From Sphingomonas sp. AP4-R1 (GTDB lineage: Bacteria > Pseudomonadota > Alphaproteobacteria > Sphingomonadales > Sphingomonadaceae): a stretch of 64,000 bases of DNA. The first letter of the stretch is position 1. Each line of letters begins with the position of its first letter. The stretch spans positions 3,796,001 to 3,860,000 of the forward strand of contig NZ_CP053346.1 in NCBI RefSeq assembly GCF_013113735.1. Direction: 5' to 3'. A program made the translations under genes and the position numbers. The notes beneath the pieces are model-generated. The model did no database searches, had not been told where the DNA came from, and saw nothing but the letters and a program-made list of their open reading frames with translations. Below, piece after piece: positions 1 to 8,388 of the stretch.

Positions 1-162
1 GACGTTTTCGCCGATGGCGACAGCGGCTTCCCGCAATTCCATCTCACGGCGTCCGGTGATCACGACGTGCGCGCCTTCTTCTACGAAGCGTTTGGCCGTG
101 GCCAAGCCGATTCCGCTGCTGCCACCGGTGATGACGGCGACTTTGCCTTGAAGCTTTTTCAT
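1..162 (-). CDS. SDR family oxidoreductase, N-terminal part (cut by window edge)
   Basis: This is the first 54 codons of a short-chain dehydrogenase/reductase; the rest lies left of the window. The translation begins [19 protein letters not shown], which holds the Rossmann dinucleotide-binding motif TGxxxGIG at residues 12-19, followed by GRR (about 37-39), typical of NADP-preferring members. The start is the ATG read from 162 downward. It lies 52 bases downstream of the next SDR gene on the same strand and resembles it closely at the N-terminus, so the two may be a tandem duplication in one transcript. The substrate cannot be told from this fragment. Confidence 0.85.
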   Translation of the reverse strand, partial: MKKLQGKVAVITGGSSGIGLATAKRFVEEGAHVVITGRREMELREAAVAIGENV

Positions 163-214
163 AGCGTTCGATCCTTCGAGATGTTTGGGTCAGGCGCGGG
201 GGCCGCGCCGGATG

Positions 215-949
215 TCAGAGCTGTGCCAGGCCGCCATCGACGGCGACTTCGCTGGCTGTCATGAAGCTGCTGTCCGACGACGCGAGAAAAGCGGCCACCG
301 CACCGATCTCCGACGGATCGGCCATGCGCTGGAGTGGGGTCACCGCGCCGTAAGCCTTCTGCCCCTCCTCGCCGAGCGCCTCTTTCGCGAGTTCGGTCGC
401 GGTCGCGCCGGGCGACAGCACGTTGACCCGGATGCCGGTGCCCTTCAGGTCTTCCGCCCAGGTCCTCGCAAGATTGCGCACGGCGGCCTTGCTCGCGCTG
501 TAGGCGGTGAAGCCCGGCGCGCCGGTCGTGCCCGCACTCGATCCGGTGAGGATGATCGAGCCGCCTTCGCCCATCAGCGGCAAGGCCTTCTGGACCGTGA
601 AGATGGTGCCCTTCACATTGGTATCAAAAGTCTCGTCGATATGGTTGGCGGTGATCTGACCGAGCGGGAGCGGGCTTCCTGTGCCCGCGTTGGCGAAGAC
701 GATGTCGAGGCGCCCGCGCTCTGCCTTTACCGCCGCGTAGAGGCGGTCGAGATCTGCTTCGTCGGAAACCGAGCCCTTTACCGCGCGGGCATTCGACCCG
801 AGATCGGCTATGGCCGCGTCGAGGGCCTCCTGCCGTCGGCCGTAGATGAAGACGGTGGCGCCTTCCTCAATGAAGCGCTTCGCTGCGGCAAGGCCGATGC
901 CGGTCGCACCGCCCGTGATGACGGCAGTCTTTCCATTCAATCTGGTCAT
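215..949 (-). CDS. SDR family NAD(P)-dependent oxidoreductase
   Basis: A 244-residue classical short-chain dehydrogenase, the usual length for the family. The Rossmann motif TGGATGIG is at residues 12-19, NAG at 87-89, the catalytic serine near 137-138, and the YSASK catalytic pair Y150/K154. A GRR after the second strand suggests NADP(H). An open frame continues upstream of 949, but the ATG at 949 gives the canonical MTRLNGKTAVITGG start, so the extension is not used. The gene is divergent from the LysR regulator that starts at 1181, its probable regulator, and precedes a second SDR on the same strand. The substrate is unknown. Confidence 0.92.
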   Translation of the reverse strand: MTRLNGKTAVITGGATGIGLAAAKRFIEEGATVFIYGRRQEALDAAIADLGSNARAVKGSVSDEADLDRLYAAVKAERGRLDIVFANAGTGSPLPLGQITANHIDETFDTNVKGTIFTVQKALPLMGEGGSIILTGSSAGTTGAPGFTAYSASKAAVRNLARTWAEDLKGTGIRVNVLSPGATATELAKEALGEEGQKAYGAVTPLQRMADPSEIGAVAAFLASSDSSFMTASEVAVDGGLAQL

Positions 950-1180
950 TTCGTGGATCTTTCGTTTCGCTGTTTGCGGATATTCGGTTCGTGCGGAGCG
1001 GCTCGGTCGAGCTCGAAGATGGGACCAGCGATGTCGGGCGGCGAGTGCGGAAACATGCACATCCGTGGTGCGAAATCGATCCGACGTGGCCTTCGAGAAC
1101 TGCGGCGTTAGGTGCATATAGGAGGAGGGCTCGCTATACCGAGCAAGGGACGAGCACTGCTGACGGCGCGGGATTGCACC

Positions 1181-2077
1181 ATGACCGACTGGGATGACGT
1201 TCGCTATTTCCTGGCGGCCGCGCGCGAAGGATCCGTGCGGGCTGCCGCCAAGCGGCTCGGAGTGAATCATGCGACCGTCCTGCGCCGCATCGCCCAACTC
1301 GAAGAGCATCTCGCTGCGCAGATGTTCGAAAAGTTACCGTCGGGCTATCGTTTGACGGAAGCTGGCGAGGAAGTTCTCGAACTCGCGAAACAGATGGAAG
1401 TATCGTCCCACCAGTTGGAGACCCGTGTGCTCGGCCGCGACCAGAGCGTGCGCGGTCTGCTGCGGGTCACGCTGACGCCAATCCTCGCGACACATCTGCT
1501 CATGCCGGACTTCGCCGATTTTGCGCGGCTGCATCCCGACATCGAAATGGACATCCTGACGTCGGGCGAACTGGCCAACCTGACGAACCGGGAGGCCGAC
1601 GTAGCGATCCGCGTCGTCTATGATCGCAAGACCCTGCCGCTCAACCTTCATGGCATGAAGGGACCGGACCTGTTCGGCGGCATCTACATGTCCCGAGATC
1701 GCCTTGATGCGTGGCGCGCTGGGGCGCCGGATCCCATGCGGTGGATCGTCATCAGCATGCATGGCATTCCGGATTGGGCGGCCGAAGGGGATGTGCGGAC
1801 CACGGCCATTCCCTTCAGGACCACAGACGCCGTAGCGCAGATCGTTGCCATACGGCAAGGGCTCGGAATCGGTGCGCTGCCGTGTTTCATCGGAGATGCC
1901 GACCCGATGCTGGCCAGAGTGCCCGGCACCGATCTGCACATGTATGGGACGCTGTGGCTTCTTACCCAAGGCGAGACACGCAAAACGGCTCGCGTGCGTC
2001 TCTTCACGGAGTTCGTGTTTCGTAGGCTCACCGCCTACGGTCCACTTCTCATGGGGCTACCCATTTCGCGCGATTGA
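1181..2077 (+). CDS. LysR family transcriptional regulator
   Basis: A 298-residue LysR-type regulator. The N-terminal winged helix-turn-helix covers about residues 3-62, with a typical helix around AAAKRLGVNHATVLRRIAQL. The remainder is the periplasmic-binding-protein-like effector domain. The ATG at 1181 was chosen because MTDWDDVRYFL aligns with the usual start of this subgroup; the open frame upstream (from 1112) has no LysR-like sequence. It is divergently placed to the SDR genes at 1-949, with about 230 bases between, the standard arrangement in which a LysR protein controls the neighbouring operon. The effector is unknown. Confidence 0.92.
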   Translation: MTDWDDVRYFLAAAREGSVRAAAKRLGVNHATVLRRIAQLEEHLAAQMFEKLPSGYRLTEAGEEVLELAKQMEVSSHQLETRVLGRDQSVRGLLRVTLTPILATHLLMPDFADFARLHPDIEMDILTSGELANLTNREADVAIRVVYDRKTLPLNLHGMKGPDLFGGIYMSRDRLDAWRAGAPDPMRWIVISMHGIPDWAAEGDVRTTAIPFRTTDAVAQIVAIRQGLGIGALPCFIGDADPMLARVPGTDLHMYGTLWLLTQGETRKTARVRLFTEFVFRRLTAYGPLLMGLPISRD

Positions 2078-2465
2078 TGCGCAGAGTTCTCGCTGGGTGA
2101 TTGGCCGGCTTCTGCCACACACGCTCACGACCGGACCGACTGCAAAGTCCCAATCCAAGCCGTTCGAGCTATTGGCTCGATGCGCCGAAACGGCCAGGCC
2201 ACTCGCATGAACGGACGGCAGGTTTCGGGGATTGCCTGAGTTGGCATGAACGGCCGGAATTGAGTCAAGCTAAGGTCTGCAAAACTCGACGAGCCATGCC
2301 GGCTATTTCAACGACCTGTCCCGGCCGGGTTTGATCAGCAGCCAGGGGAAGATTATCTCGCGCGGCATGCGGCCGCGAAACCGGTGACCCGTGTTAGCGA
2401 TATGCCAAGCTCCGCCCCCATTCGTCAGCCATTTTTGAGAGTATCTTCAGCGCGGAGGCTGTTCG
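2078..2465. other. intergenic, repeats and possible gene debris
   Basis: No intact gene is seen. It holds the repeat copies listed at 2207-2266. A short frame near 2293-2395 (SHAGYFNDLSRPGLISS and onward) looks protein-like but is too short to assign. The region runs into the enolase-superfamily remnant. Confidence 0.5.
2207..2266 (+). repeat. dispersed intergenic repeat, double copy
   Basis: Two ATGAACGG-type units (at 2207 and 2246), the first followed by CGGCAGGTTTCGGG. They belong to the degenerate intergenic repeat family found at about ten other places in this window. No coding function is apparent. Confidence 0.5.
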
Positions 2466-2745
2466 ATCGTACAGGTAGACGTCGGGCGGATCGGCGGGAT
2501 CACTCCGTGGCTGAAAGTCGCCCACATGGCCGAATGCTTCAACGTGGTCGTTTGTCCGCACTTCCTGATGGAACTGCATGTCGGATTGTGCGCGGCCGTC
2601 CCCAACGCGCCGTGGGTGGAATATATTCCGCAACTCGATGACATCAAAACGCGCGGCATGGTGATCGACGATGGTCATGCAGTGGCGAGTAAAGAGCCGG
2701 GCCTCGGAATCTCTTGGGACGAAGACGAACTCGAAAGGCGCCAGC
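2466..2745 (+). pseudogene. C-terminal remnant of a mandelate racemase/muconate lactonizing enzyme (enolase superfamily) gene
   Basis: One frame from about 2466 reads VQVDVGRIGGITPWLKVAHM, continues through CPHFLMELHVGLCAAVPN, WVEYIPQLDD, and ends near EPGLGISWD. This is the characteristic C-terminal barrel segment of sugar-acid dehydratases of the enolase superfamily, whose full length is about 370-400 residues. Only about 90 residues remain; the N-terminal capping domain and metal-ligand strands are absent, and the end runs out of register. I infer a truncated, dead gene. Its neighbour is a pectinase-like gene, which would fit a former pectin or sugar-acid degradation locus. Confidence 0.72.
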
Positions 2746-2893
2746 TGCATAGCGGTTTCGTGTCGGATAAGAATGTGCACCGGCTGGAGCCCGTTCGGTA
2801 GATTCTGGCTCGCGCTTGGGTAAAACGGGGTCGGGCCGCAACCGTCATCGGCACCTGATACATAATGACGGCAGATGACCGAGGAGAGGTGTC

Positions 2894-4519
2894 TTGGATC
2901 CCATGCTCAGGCGGCGCAGCATGCTGGCTCTATCAGGCTCTGGGCTCTTGATGGCAGGCGCGTCTGCGGCGGCAGCCGCCGATCCACGGCCCGGGCATTC
3001 CGGCAAATCTCCCATCTTTTATAATGTGCGAGATTATGGCGCCCGAGGAGACGGAAAGGCGGTCGATACGCCCGCCATCAATCAGGCGATAGATGCCTGT
3101 GCGGATGCCGGGGGCGGCACAGTTTTTATTCCCGCAGGCGACTATCTGTGCTTCACGATTCGCCTGCGCAGCCATGTGAACATCCATCTCTCACAGGGCT
3201 GCCGGATCATTGCCGCCGACTCCCCTAAGCCCGGTGAAACCAACGGCTATATGGGCGGGCGCTATGATCTTGCCGAACCGCAGGATCCCGCGATCGAACC
3301 GTTTCAAGATTATGGCCACAATCATTGGCGCAACTCGCTCTTCTGGGGCGAGGGACTTCAGGATCTATCGATCACAGGACCGGGTCTTATCTGGGGGCGG
3401 GGCCTGAGCCACGGTCGAGGGGATGTTAAGTCCATGGGCAACCGCTTTACGGCAGCCCAGCCGGGTGTCGGCAACAAGGCCATTGCGCTCAAGAATTGTC
3501 GGAACGTCGCGTTTTCCGATTTTTCGATCCTGAAGGGTGGCCATTTTGGTCTGCTGCTCACGGGCGTCGACAATCTGACAATTGATAATCTTACCATCGA
3601 TACCGATCGCGACGGCATGGATATCGACTGCTGCCGCAACGTTCGCGTTTCGAACTGCTTCGTGAACTCGCCTTGGGACGACGGCATCTGTCCTAAATCG
3701 TCATTCGCGCTGGGTTATGCCCGGGCTACCGAGAACGTGACCATTACCAACTGCTACGTATCCGGATGCTGGGAGCTGGGAACGATGCTCGACGGCTCGT
3801 TCAAGCGCAACCTGGATCCGTCTTATTCCTTCCGCACCGGACGCATCAAGCTGGGCACGGAATCCAACGGTGGCTTCAAAAATATCGCAATCTCGAACTG
3901 CGTGTTCGAAGGCTGCGGCGGCCTTGCATTGGAGACTGTGGATGGCGCCTTGCTGGAGGATGTCGCCATTTCGAACGTCACCATGCGAGACATTTCGAAT
4001 TGTCCGATCTTCATCCGGCTTGGCGCGCGGATGCGAGGGCCGGCTGGCGCGCAGGTGGGAGCGTTGCGCCGCGTCTCAATCAACAATCTCGTTTCTCACA
4101 ATTCGGAGTCCGAGCTGTGCGCGCTCATCAGCGGTATCCCCGGCCATGCGATCGAGGATCTGCACATGTCGAACATCTTCCTGGACCATCGGGGAGGCGC
4201 GAGGGCAACGCAGATCCGGGTGCCTGAGCTCGAAACCATGTATCCGGATCCCGAGCGGTTTGGTCCCATGCCGGCGCATGGGTTTTTCGTGCGCCACGTG
4301 AGAAATCTGGAGATGAATCACATCGAGGTGCGACCAAGCGCACCGGATGCCCGCCCAGCCTTCTACCTCGAAGACGTCTCACGCGCAGATTTTTTCGCGA
4401 TAACGGCTCCGCGCAAGCCTGCTTTCGAACTGAGGGACGTGACCGACTTCCGGCTGGGTTGGAGCCGTATCGCCGAAGATGCTGTAATTAAGTCCGTCGC
4501 GCAGCAGGTCATCGGATGA
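2894..4519 (+). CDS. glycoside hydrolase family 28 protein (polygalacturonase-like), exported
   Basis: A 541-residue parallel beta-helix enzyme of the GH28 type, which cleaves galacturonan (pectin) chains. The N-terminus LRRRSMLALSGSGLLMAG is a twin-arginine-like signal, so a periplasmic or outer location is expected. The mature protein opens with YNVRDYGARGDG, the pectate-lyase superfamily entry motif. Candidate GH28 catalytic positions are D240 (in DGMDID), D262/D263 (WDDG) and the RIK triad at 317-319. A purine-rich GAGGAGAGG lies at 2881-2889; it suits a TTG start at 2894 (spacing about 5-7), but an ATG at 2903 is an alternative and loses only three residues. The exact glycan is not known. 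Confidence 0.9.
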   Translation: MDPMLRRRSMLALSGSGLLMAGASAAAAADPRPGHSGKSPIFYNVRDYGARGDGKAVDTPAINQAIDACADAGGGTVFIPAGDYLCFTIRLRSHVNIHLSQGCRIIAADSPKPGETNGYMGGRYDLAEPQDPAIEPFQDYGHNHWRNSLFWGEGLQDLSITGPGLIWGRGLSHGRGDVKSMGNRFTAAQPGVGNKAIALKNCRNVAFSDFSILKGGHFGLLLTGVDNLTIDNLTIDTDRDGMDIDCCRNVRVSNCFVNSPWDDGICPKSSFALGYARATENVTITNCYVSGCWELGTMLDGSFKRNLDPSYSFRTGRIKLGTESNGGFKNIAISNCVFEGCGGLALETVDGALLEDVAISNVTMRDISNCPIFIRLGARMRGPAGAQVGALRRVSINNLVSHNSESELCALISGIPGHAIEDLHMSNIFLDHRGGARATQIRVPELETMYPDPERFGPMPAHGFFVRHVRNLEMNHIEVRPSAPDARPAFYLEDVSRADFFAITAPRKPAFELRDVTDFRLGWSRIAEDAVIKSVAQQVIG

Positions 4520-4955
4520 GGTCATGCCCGCGCGCTTTTTTGGTATACTGATTTGATGGAGTGAGCCACGCGGGCTCTGCCGGAGGCCATCGGTCGCGCT
4601 GTCATATCGATGGTGTCTGTGGCAGCATATATTGCCCTTTTGGTCTATGTGGGTGGGCGCACGTTCGTTCTGTCGGCGGAAATCGCAGGCGGTGGCGATG
4701 CCGAGATTGACGACGTGGCGCTCGTCCGGGCGGATTAAGTCGCAATTCTCGTCGCTCTGCCGGTGCTATCAAAATCGCAGAAGGCAGCCGTTCGACCAAA
4801 TGAACGAATGGCAGATTTTGGGAAGCGTCTATGGCGGCCTGAATGTCGGATCGTGGGTCTTAGCGAACGCTTGGCAGGAAATGACGCAAAGTCGGCCTAG
4901 GTGCTAGGCGCGGTCCGGCCGATCAGGAGACATACTCCTCATCTAGGTGCACCTC
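4520..4955. other. intergenic region without a recognised gene
   Basis: About 430 bases with no convincing reading frame. A copy of the dispersed repeat lies at 4799-4850. The last 30 bases contain the ribosome-binding region of the DJ-1-like gene. Confidence 0.5.
4799..4850 (+). repeat. dispersed intergenic repeat copy
   Basis: AATGAACGAATGGCAG, a TTTTGGGAAGCG segment, then a TGAATGTCGG tail. It matches the core seen at 19028, 31639 and 44684. Confidence 0.5.
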
Positions 4956-6116
4956 ATGTTCTTTCTTCCAAATATCTATTGTCGCTTCGCTCTCGCGGCC
5001 GCCGTCGGCCTCGTCATGGGTTGCGGATCCGGCGCTACTGGGCTGTCCTCGGCGGCTTCGCCGCAGCGGTCCGCCAATCGTATGGCTCCGTCACCGCTTG
5101 AGCGTGTCGAGCCCTACCACGCGCGCTTCGGGCGGATACGCCCGGTGATCGCCATCGTCGGCGTAAACAGCGGTACCGAGTTGACCGATTACGTCATTCC
5201 GTACGGCATCCTTCAGCAGGCCGCCGTCGGCGAGGTCATTGCCATCGCGACCCGCTCCGGTCCGATGACTATGCGCCCCGCGCTTCGGGTCCAGCCCCAG
5301 GACACGATTGCAGGGTTCGATACGCGATTTCCGGAAGGAGCTGATTACGTCATCGTGCCCGCCGTCGTGCAGCGCGACGATCCCGCCTTGCTGGGCTGGA
5401 TCAGGCAACAAGCGGCGAAGGGCGGCACGCTCGTCAGCATCTGCGATGGCGCACTCGTGCTGGCCAACAGTGGCGTGCTGGATGGCCATCGCGCGACGGC
5501 GCATTGGGCGACGGCGGGCTATCGTCGCAAGACCTATCCTCGGGTCGCTTGGACCGACGATCGACGTTACGTAGCAGATGGCAAGATCGTCTCTAGCGCT
5601 GGGATCAGCGCGGCCATCCCGACTTCGCTGGCGCTCGTCGAGGCAATCGCCGGCAACGCGCGCGCCGTTACGGTCGCAGCCGAGGTCGGCGCACCTGACT
5701 GGGGATCCGTCCACGACAGCCACCAATTCACGCCGACGCTTGGCCGCAACCTGTCCGCCTTCGCCACTACCCAATATCTGAACGGCTGGTTCCATCGGCC
5801 TCAGTCGATCGGCGTCACGGTCGGCACCGGCGTAGATGAAGTTGCGCTTGCGCTCGCGGCCGATGCTTATACGCGAACAGGCCGGGCGCAGGCTTATGCG
5901 GTGGCGGCCAGTGCGACCCCTGTCGCGACCCTGCGTGGATTGACCCTATTGCCTGATCCCACGGACGGCCGGTCCCTTTCTCATACCGTGACCCTCGCAC
6001 CGGACAAACCCGCACTCACGCTGGATCGCGTACTCGTCGAAATTACACGCTTGTATGGCAGGCAGACCGCCTATGGCGTGGCACTCGACTTCGAGTATCC
6101 CAACTTCCATGACTGA
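4956..6116 (+). CDS. DJ-1/PfpI family protein, putative lipoprotein
   Basis: A 386-residue protein with a class I glutamine amidotransferase-like (DJ-1/PfpI) domain over about residues 50-225. The nucleophile-elbow cysteine is C163 in SICDGALVLANSG, and the GKIVSSAGISAAI segment matches the GlxA N-terminal fold. The first 23 residues are hydrophobic and end VMGC, so C23 may be lipidated; the lipobox is imperfect. About 150 further residues follow with no recognised domain. The ATG at 4956 has TAGGTG six bases upstream; a GTG at 4947 is an alternative. Its stop overlaps the start of the GlxA regulator at 6109, so the two are translationally coupled. A sensory or enzymatic role is possible; the substrate is unknown. 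Confidence 0.8.
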   Translation: MFFLPNIYCRFALAAAVGLVMGCGSGATGLSSAASPQRSANRMAPSPLERVEPYHARFGRIRPVIAIVGVNSGTELTDYVIPYGILQQAAVGEVIAIATRSGPMTMRPALRVQPQDTIAGFDTRFPEGADYVIVPAVVQRDDPALLGWIRQQAAKGGTLVSICDGALVLANSGVLDGHRATAHWATAGYRRKTYPRVAWTDDRRYVADGKIVSSAGISAAIPTSLALVEAIAGNARAVTVAAEVGAPDWGSVHDSHQFTPTLGRNLSAFATTQYLNGWFHRPQSIGVTVGTGVDEVALALAADAYTRTGRAQAYAVAASATPVATLRGLTLLPDPTDGRSLSHTVTLAPDKPALTLDRVLVEITRLYGRQTAYGVALDFEYPNFHD

Positions 6117-7143
6117 CGGCGTCATCTATCAGGCGGCCACCATCCCCCAGCGGCCGGTTCGCGTGGTGCTGCTGGCCTATGACGGGATGAACCTGCTCGA
6201 TCTGGCCGGCCCACTGCAGGCACTGTCCACGGCGAACCGTAGCGCTCCGTCGGGAGGTGCCGCGCGGTACGAAACTATCGTGGCCTCCGGCGAAGGCGGC
6301 CCGATCGTTACCAGCTCAGGCCTGCCCGTCGTCACGGTCGCAACGGCTACGCTTGCCGATGTGCCCATTGATACGCTGATCGCGCCGGGTGGCTGCGTCG
6401 GCGAGGAATATGAGGTTACACCGGCGCTGCGCGACTTCATCGCGCAACGGGCAAGTTCGGTGCGACGGCTCTGCTCGGTCTGCACGGGCGCGTTTCTGCT
6501 GGCGGCGGCAGGGCAGCTCGATGGTCGGCGGGTGGCGACCCACTGGGCGTGGCTCGAGAAGCTCAAAGGCAGGCATCCCGCTCTCGATGTGGACGCGGAC
6601 AGCATCTTCGTCCGCGACGGCAATCTGTGGACGTCGGCCGGCGTCAGCTCGGGCATCGATCTGACACTGGCGCTTATCGAACAGGATTATGGTCCGCGCG
6701 TCGCGATCGACGCAGCCCGACAGATGGTCGTGTTCATGAAGCGCGCGGGGGGGCAATCGCAGTTCAGTGTGCCGCTAGCGGCGCAGACGCGCGATGACGG
6801 CTTCGTGGAACTTCACGCCTGGATGGCGGCCAATCTCGCTGCCGACATGTCGGTCGATCGACTGGCCGAACGGGCTTGCATGGCGCCGCGCACCTTCGCC
6901 CGGACATATGCTGCCAAGGTCGGGCGCACACCCGCAAAGACGGTCGAACTAATGCGGCTCGAGGCCGCCTGTCGGTGGCTAGAGGATACCGATCTGCCAC
7001 TGAAAAACATCGCGCTCCAGGCAGGCTATGGGGACGAGCAGGCCCTGCGTCGTGCGTTTCATCGCCAGTTCGGCGCCAATCCGGCAAGCCACCGCGCCCG
7101 CTTTTCAGGCCACCAAGTCGCAGCCGGTCCGCCTTCTGAGTAA
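6109..7143 (+). CDS. GlxA family AraC-type transcriptional regulator
   Basis: A 344-residue regulator with two domains. Residues about 15-190 form a DJ-1/PfpI fold with C125 in the VCTGAFLLAAAG elbow. Residues about 225-335 form a C-terminal AraC helix-turn-helix pair (CMAPRTFARTYAAKVGRTP, then an IALQAGYGDEQALRRAF second helix). The ATG at 6109 overlaps the preceding stop codon (6114-6116). By position it may control either the upstream DJ-1 gene or the hydrolase cluster that starts at 7576, behind the dyads at 7470-7498. The ligand is unknown. Confidence 0.92.
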   Translation: MTDGVIYQAATIPQRPVRVVLLAYDGMNLLDLAGPLQALSTANRSAPSGGAARYETIVASGEGGPIVTSSGLPVVTVATATLADVPIDTLIAPGGCVGEEYEVTPALRDFIAQRASSVRRLCSVCTGAFLLAAAGQLDGRRVATHWAWLEKLKGRHPALDVDADSIFVRDGNLWTSAGVSSGIDLTLALIEQDYGPRVAIDAARQMVVFMKRAGGQSQFSVPLAAQTRDDGFVELHAWMAANLAADMSVDRLAERACMAPRTFARTYAAKVGRTPAKTVELMRLEAACRWLEDTDLPLKNIALQAGYGDEQALRRAFHRQFGANPASHRARFSGHQVAAGPPSE

Positions 7144-7212
7144 CATATTCGGCGTATGACGCGCGCGCTATCCTCGTCGGCCCTCACGCCCCGCTGACGA
7201 CGGATTTAGCAT

Positions 7213-7264
7213 CTGAATGAACGACAGTTTCTAGGCCGCCGAGAATAGCATTTGAATGGCGGCG
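7213..7264 (+). repeat. dispersed intergenic repeat copy
   Basis: AATGAACGACAGTTTCTAGG followed 30 bases on by TTTGAATGGCGGCG. The copy at 19028-19078 shows the same pairing of an AATGAACG head with a TTGAATGGCGGGG tail. Confidence 0.5.
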
Positions 7265-7469
7265 AGCGGGTCTAGCGGAACGCAACTGTCGACCGACCGA
7301 AGGCCGGCTCCTTAAGAGCAGCAATCCGAAAGCGGGAAAGTGCAAACGGGCCGTTTCCTCTCGCCGCAGCGCGTTAGGGGCGCGCCTGAGTTGCACGACC
7401 CAAACGTCAAAGCGGATCTAGGGATGCTGATCGCAACACCCGAGTGGAACCGCGCGGTCTTTTCTATTT

Positions 7470-7498
7470 TATCGAATAAACCGTCGATAGATTTATCG
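7470..7498. promoter_or_regulatory. nested inverted repeats, candidate operator
   Basis: TATCGA-N8-TCGATA (7470-7489) is a perfect inverted repeat. It overlaps CGATA-N4-TATCG (7485-7498), also perfect, giving three alternating half sites. They lie in an AT-rich patch about 80 bases before the hydrolase ATG at 7576. I infer a binding site for the controller of the 7576-10871 cluster; which protein binds is not shown. Confidence 0.5.
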
Positions 7499-7575
7499 GA
7501 TGTTCCAGAAATCCGGCCTTGGTTAGCTTCGGTCTCACACCAGAGGCACCGTTCCAGCAACCGAAGGATCTCCCG

Positions 7576-8388
7576 ATGTCCCGTTCTGTTCGCACCCTGA
7601 TGCTCGCTGCTGCCGCCGTCGTGATGCCGATTGCCGGTGCCCACGCGGCGCAGAATCCTGTGCCCGTCGCTGCTGCAACCAAGTCCAAAACGGCGGTCAC
7701 CGTTGTCCTGGTTCATGGTGCCTGGGCGGACGGATCGAGCTGGGAAAAGGTCATTCCCCTGCTGCAGGCACAGGGCATCCGAGTGATGGGCGTGCAGAAC
7801 CCGCTGACCTCGCTGGCCGACGACGTCGCCGCCACGAAGCGCGTGCTGGCGGACGTGAACGGCCCGATCGTGCTGGTCGGTCACAGTTGGGCTGGAACGG
7901 TCATCACCGAGGCGGGGACCGATCCCAAGGTGAAGGCGCTGGTCTATGTCGCCGCGTTCGCCAACAAGGAGGGCCAGTCCGGCGGCGATCTGGTCAATGC
8001 CTATCCCAAGACGCCCGCGCTCGGCTCCGTATGGGACGATGGCCACGGTTTCCTGCGTCAGACCGAGCAGGGCATGATCGACAATATCGCGCCAGACCTG
8101 CCCGAGGCCGAAGCCCGGACGCTATTCGTCACCCAGGGGCCGCTTGCCGCCAGCACGTTCGGTGACAAGGTAACGGTGCCGGCCTGGCGCACCGTGCCCT
8201 CCTGGTATGTGGTTTCCGCCGACGATCGCGTAGTCTCGCCGCAGATGGAACGCGATCTGGCCGCGCAGATGAAGGCCAGGACGACCGTTCTGCGTTCGGG
8301 CCATATGTCCCTCCTGTCCCATCCGCAGGAAATCGCGGCGGTGATCGAAGATGCGGTCGCCACCGTGACGAAGGCGTCGGCGAAGTGA
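7576..8388 (+). CDS. alpha/beta hydrolase with signal peptide
   Basis: A 270-residue alpha/beta-fold hydrolase. It starts with a Sec-type signal (a hydrophobic stretch ending near AGAHAAQ), so it should act in the periplasm. The oxyanion-hole segment VLVHGAWADGSSW follows at about residues 43-55, and the nucleophile is S104 in GHSWAG. The acid D and histidine (LRSGHMSLLSHP) lie near the C-terminus. The ATG at 7576 has GAAGGATC upstream. Its stop overlaps the GTG start of the next gene at 8385. It is a close relative of the hydrolase at 42250, which lacks a signal. The substrate is unknown; an esterase or lactonase role is possible. Confidence 0.9.
   Translation: MSRSVRTLMLAAAAVVMPIAGAHAAQNPVPVAAATKSKTAVTVVLVHGAWADGSSWEKVIPLLQAQGIRVMGVQNPLTSLADDVAATKRVLADVNGPIVLVGHSWAGTVITEAGTDPKVKALVYVAAFANKEGQSGGDLVNAYPKTPALGSVWDDGHGFLRQTEQGMIDNIAPDLPEAEARTLFVTQGPLAASTFGDKVTVPAWRTVPSWYVVSADDRVVSPQMERDLAAQMKARTTVLRSGHMSLLSHPQEIAAVIEDAVATVTKASAK

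Larger units (their letters stand above)
7144..7575. other. intergenic region with repeat and operator-like dyads
   Basis: No gene is seen in these 430 bases. They hold a dispersed repeat copy at 7213-7264 and, nearer the hydrolase start, an AT-rich stretch with nested inverted repeats at 7470-7498. Confidence 0.55.

Noticed and set aside
2394..2780. Minus-strand frame of 128 codons
   Set aside because: It is opposite the clear enolase-superfamily remnant and has no protein-like features.
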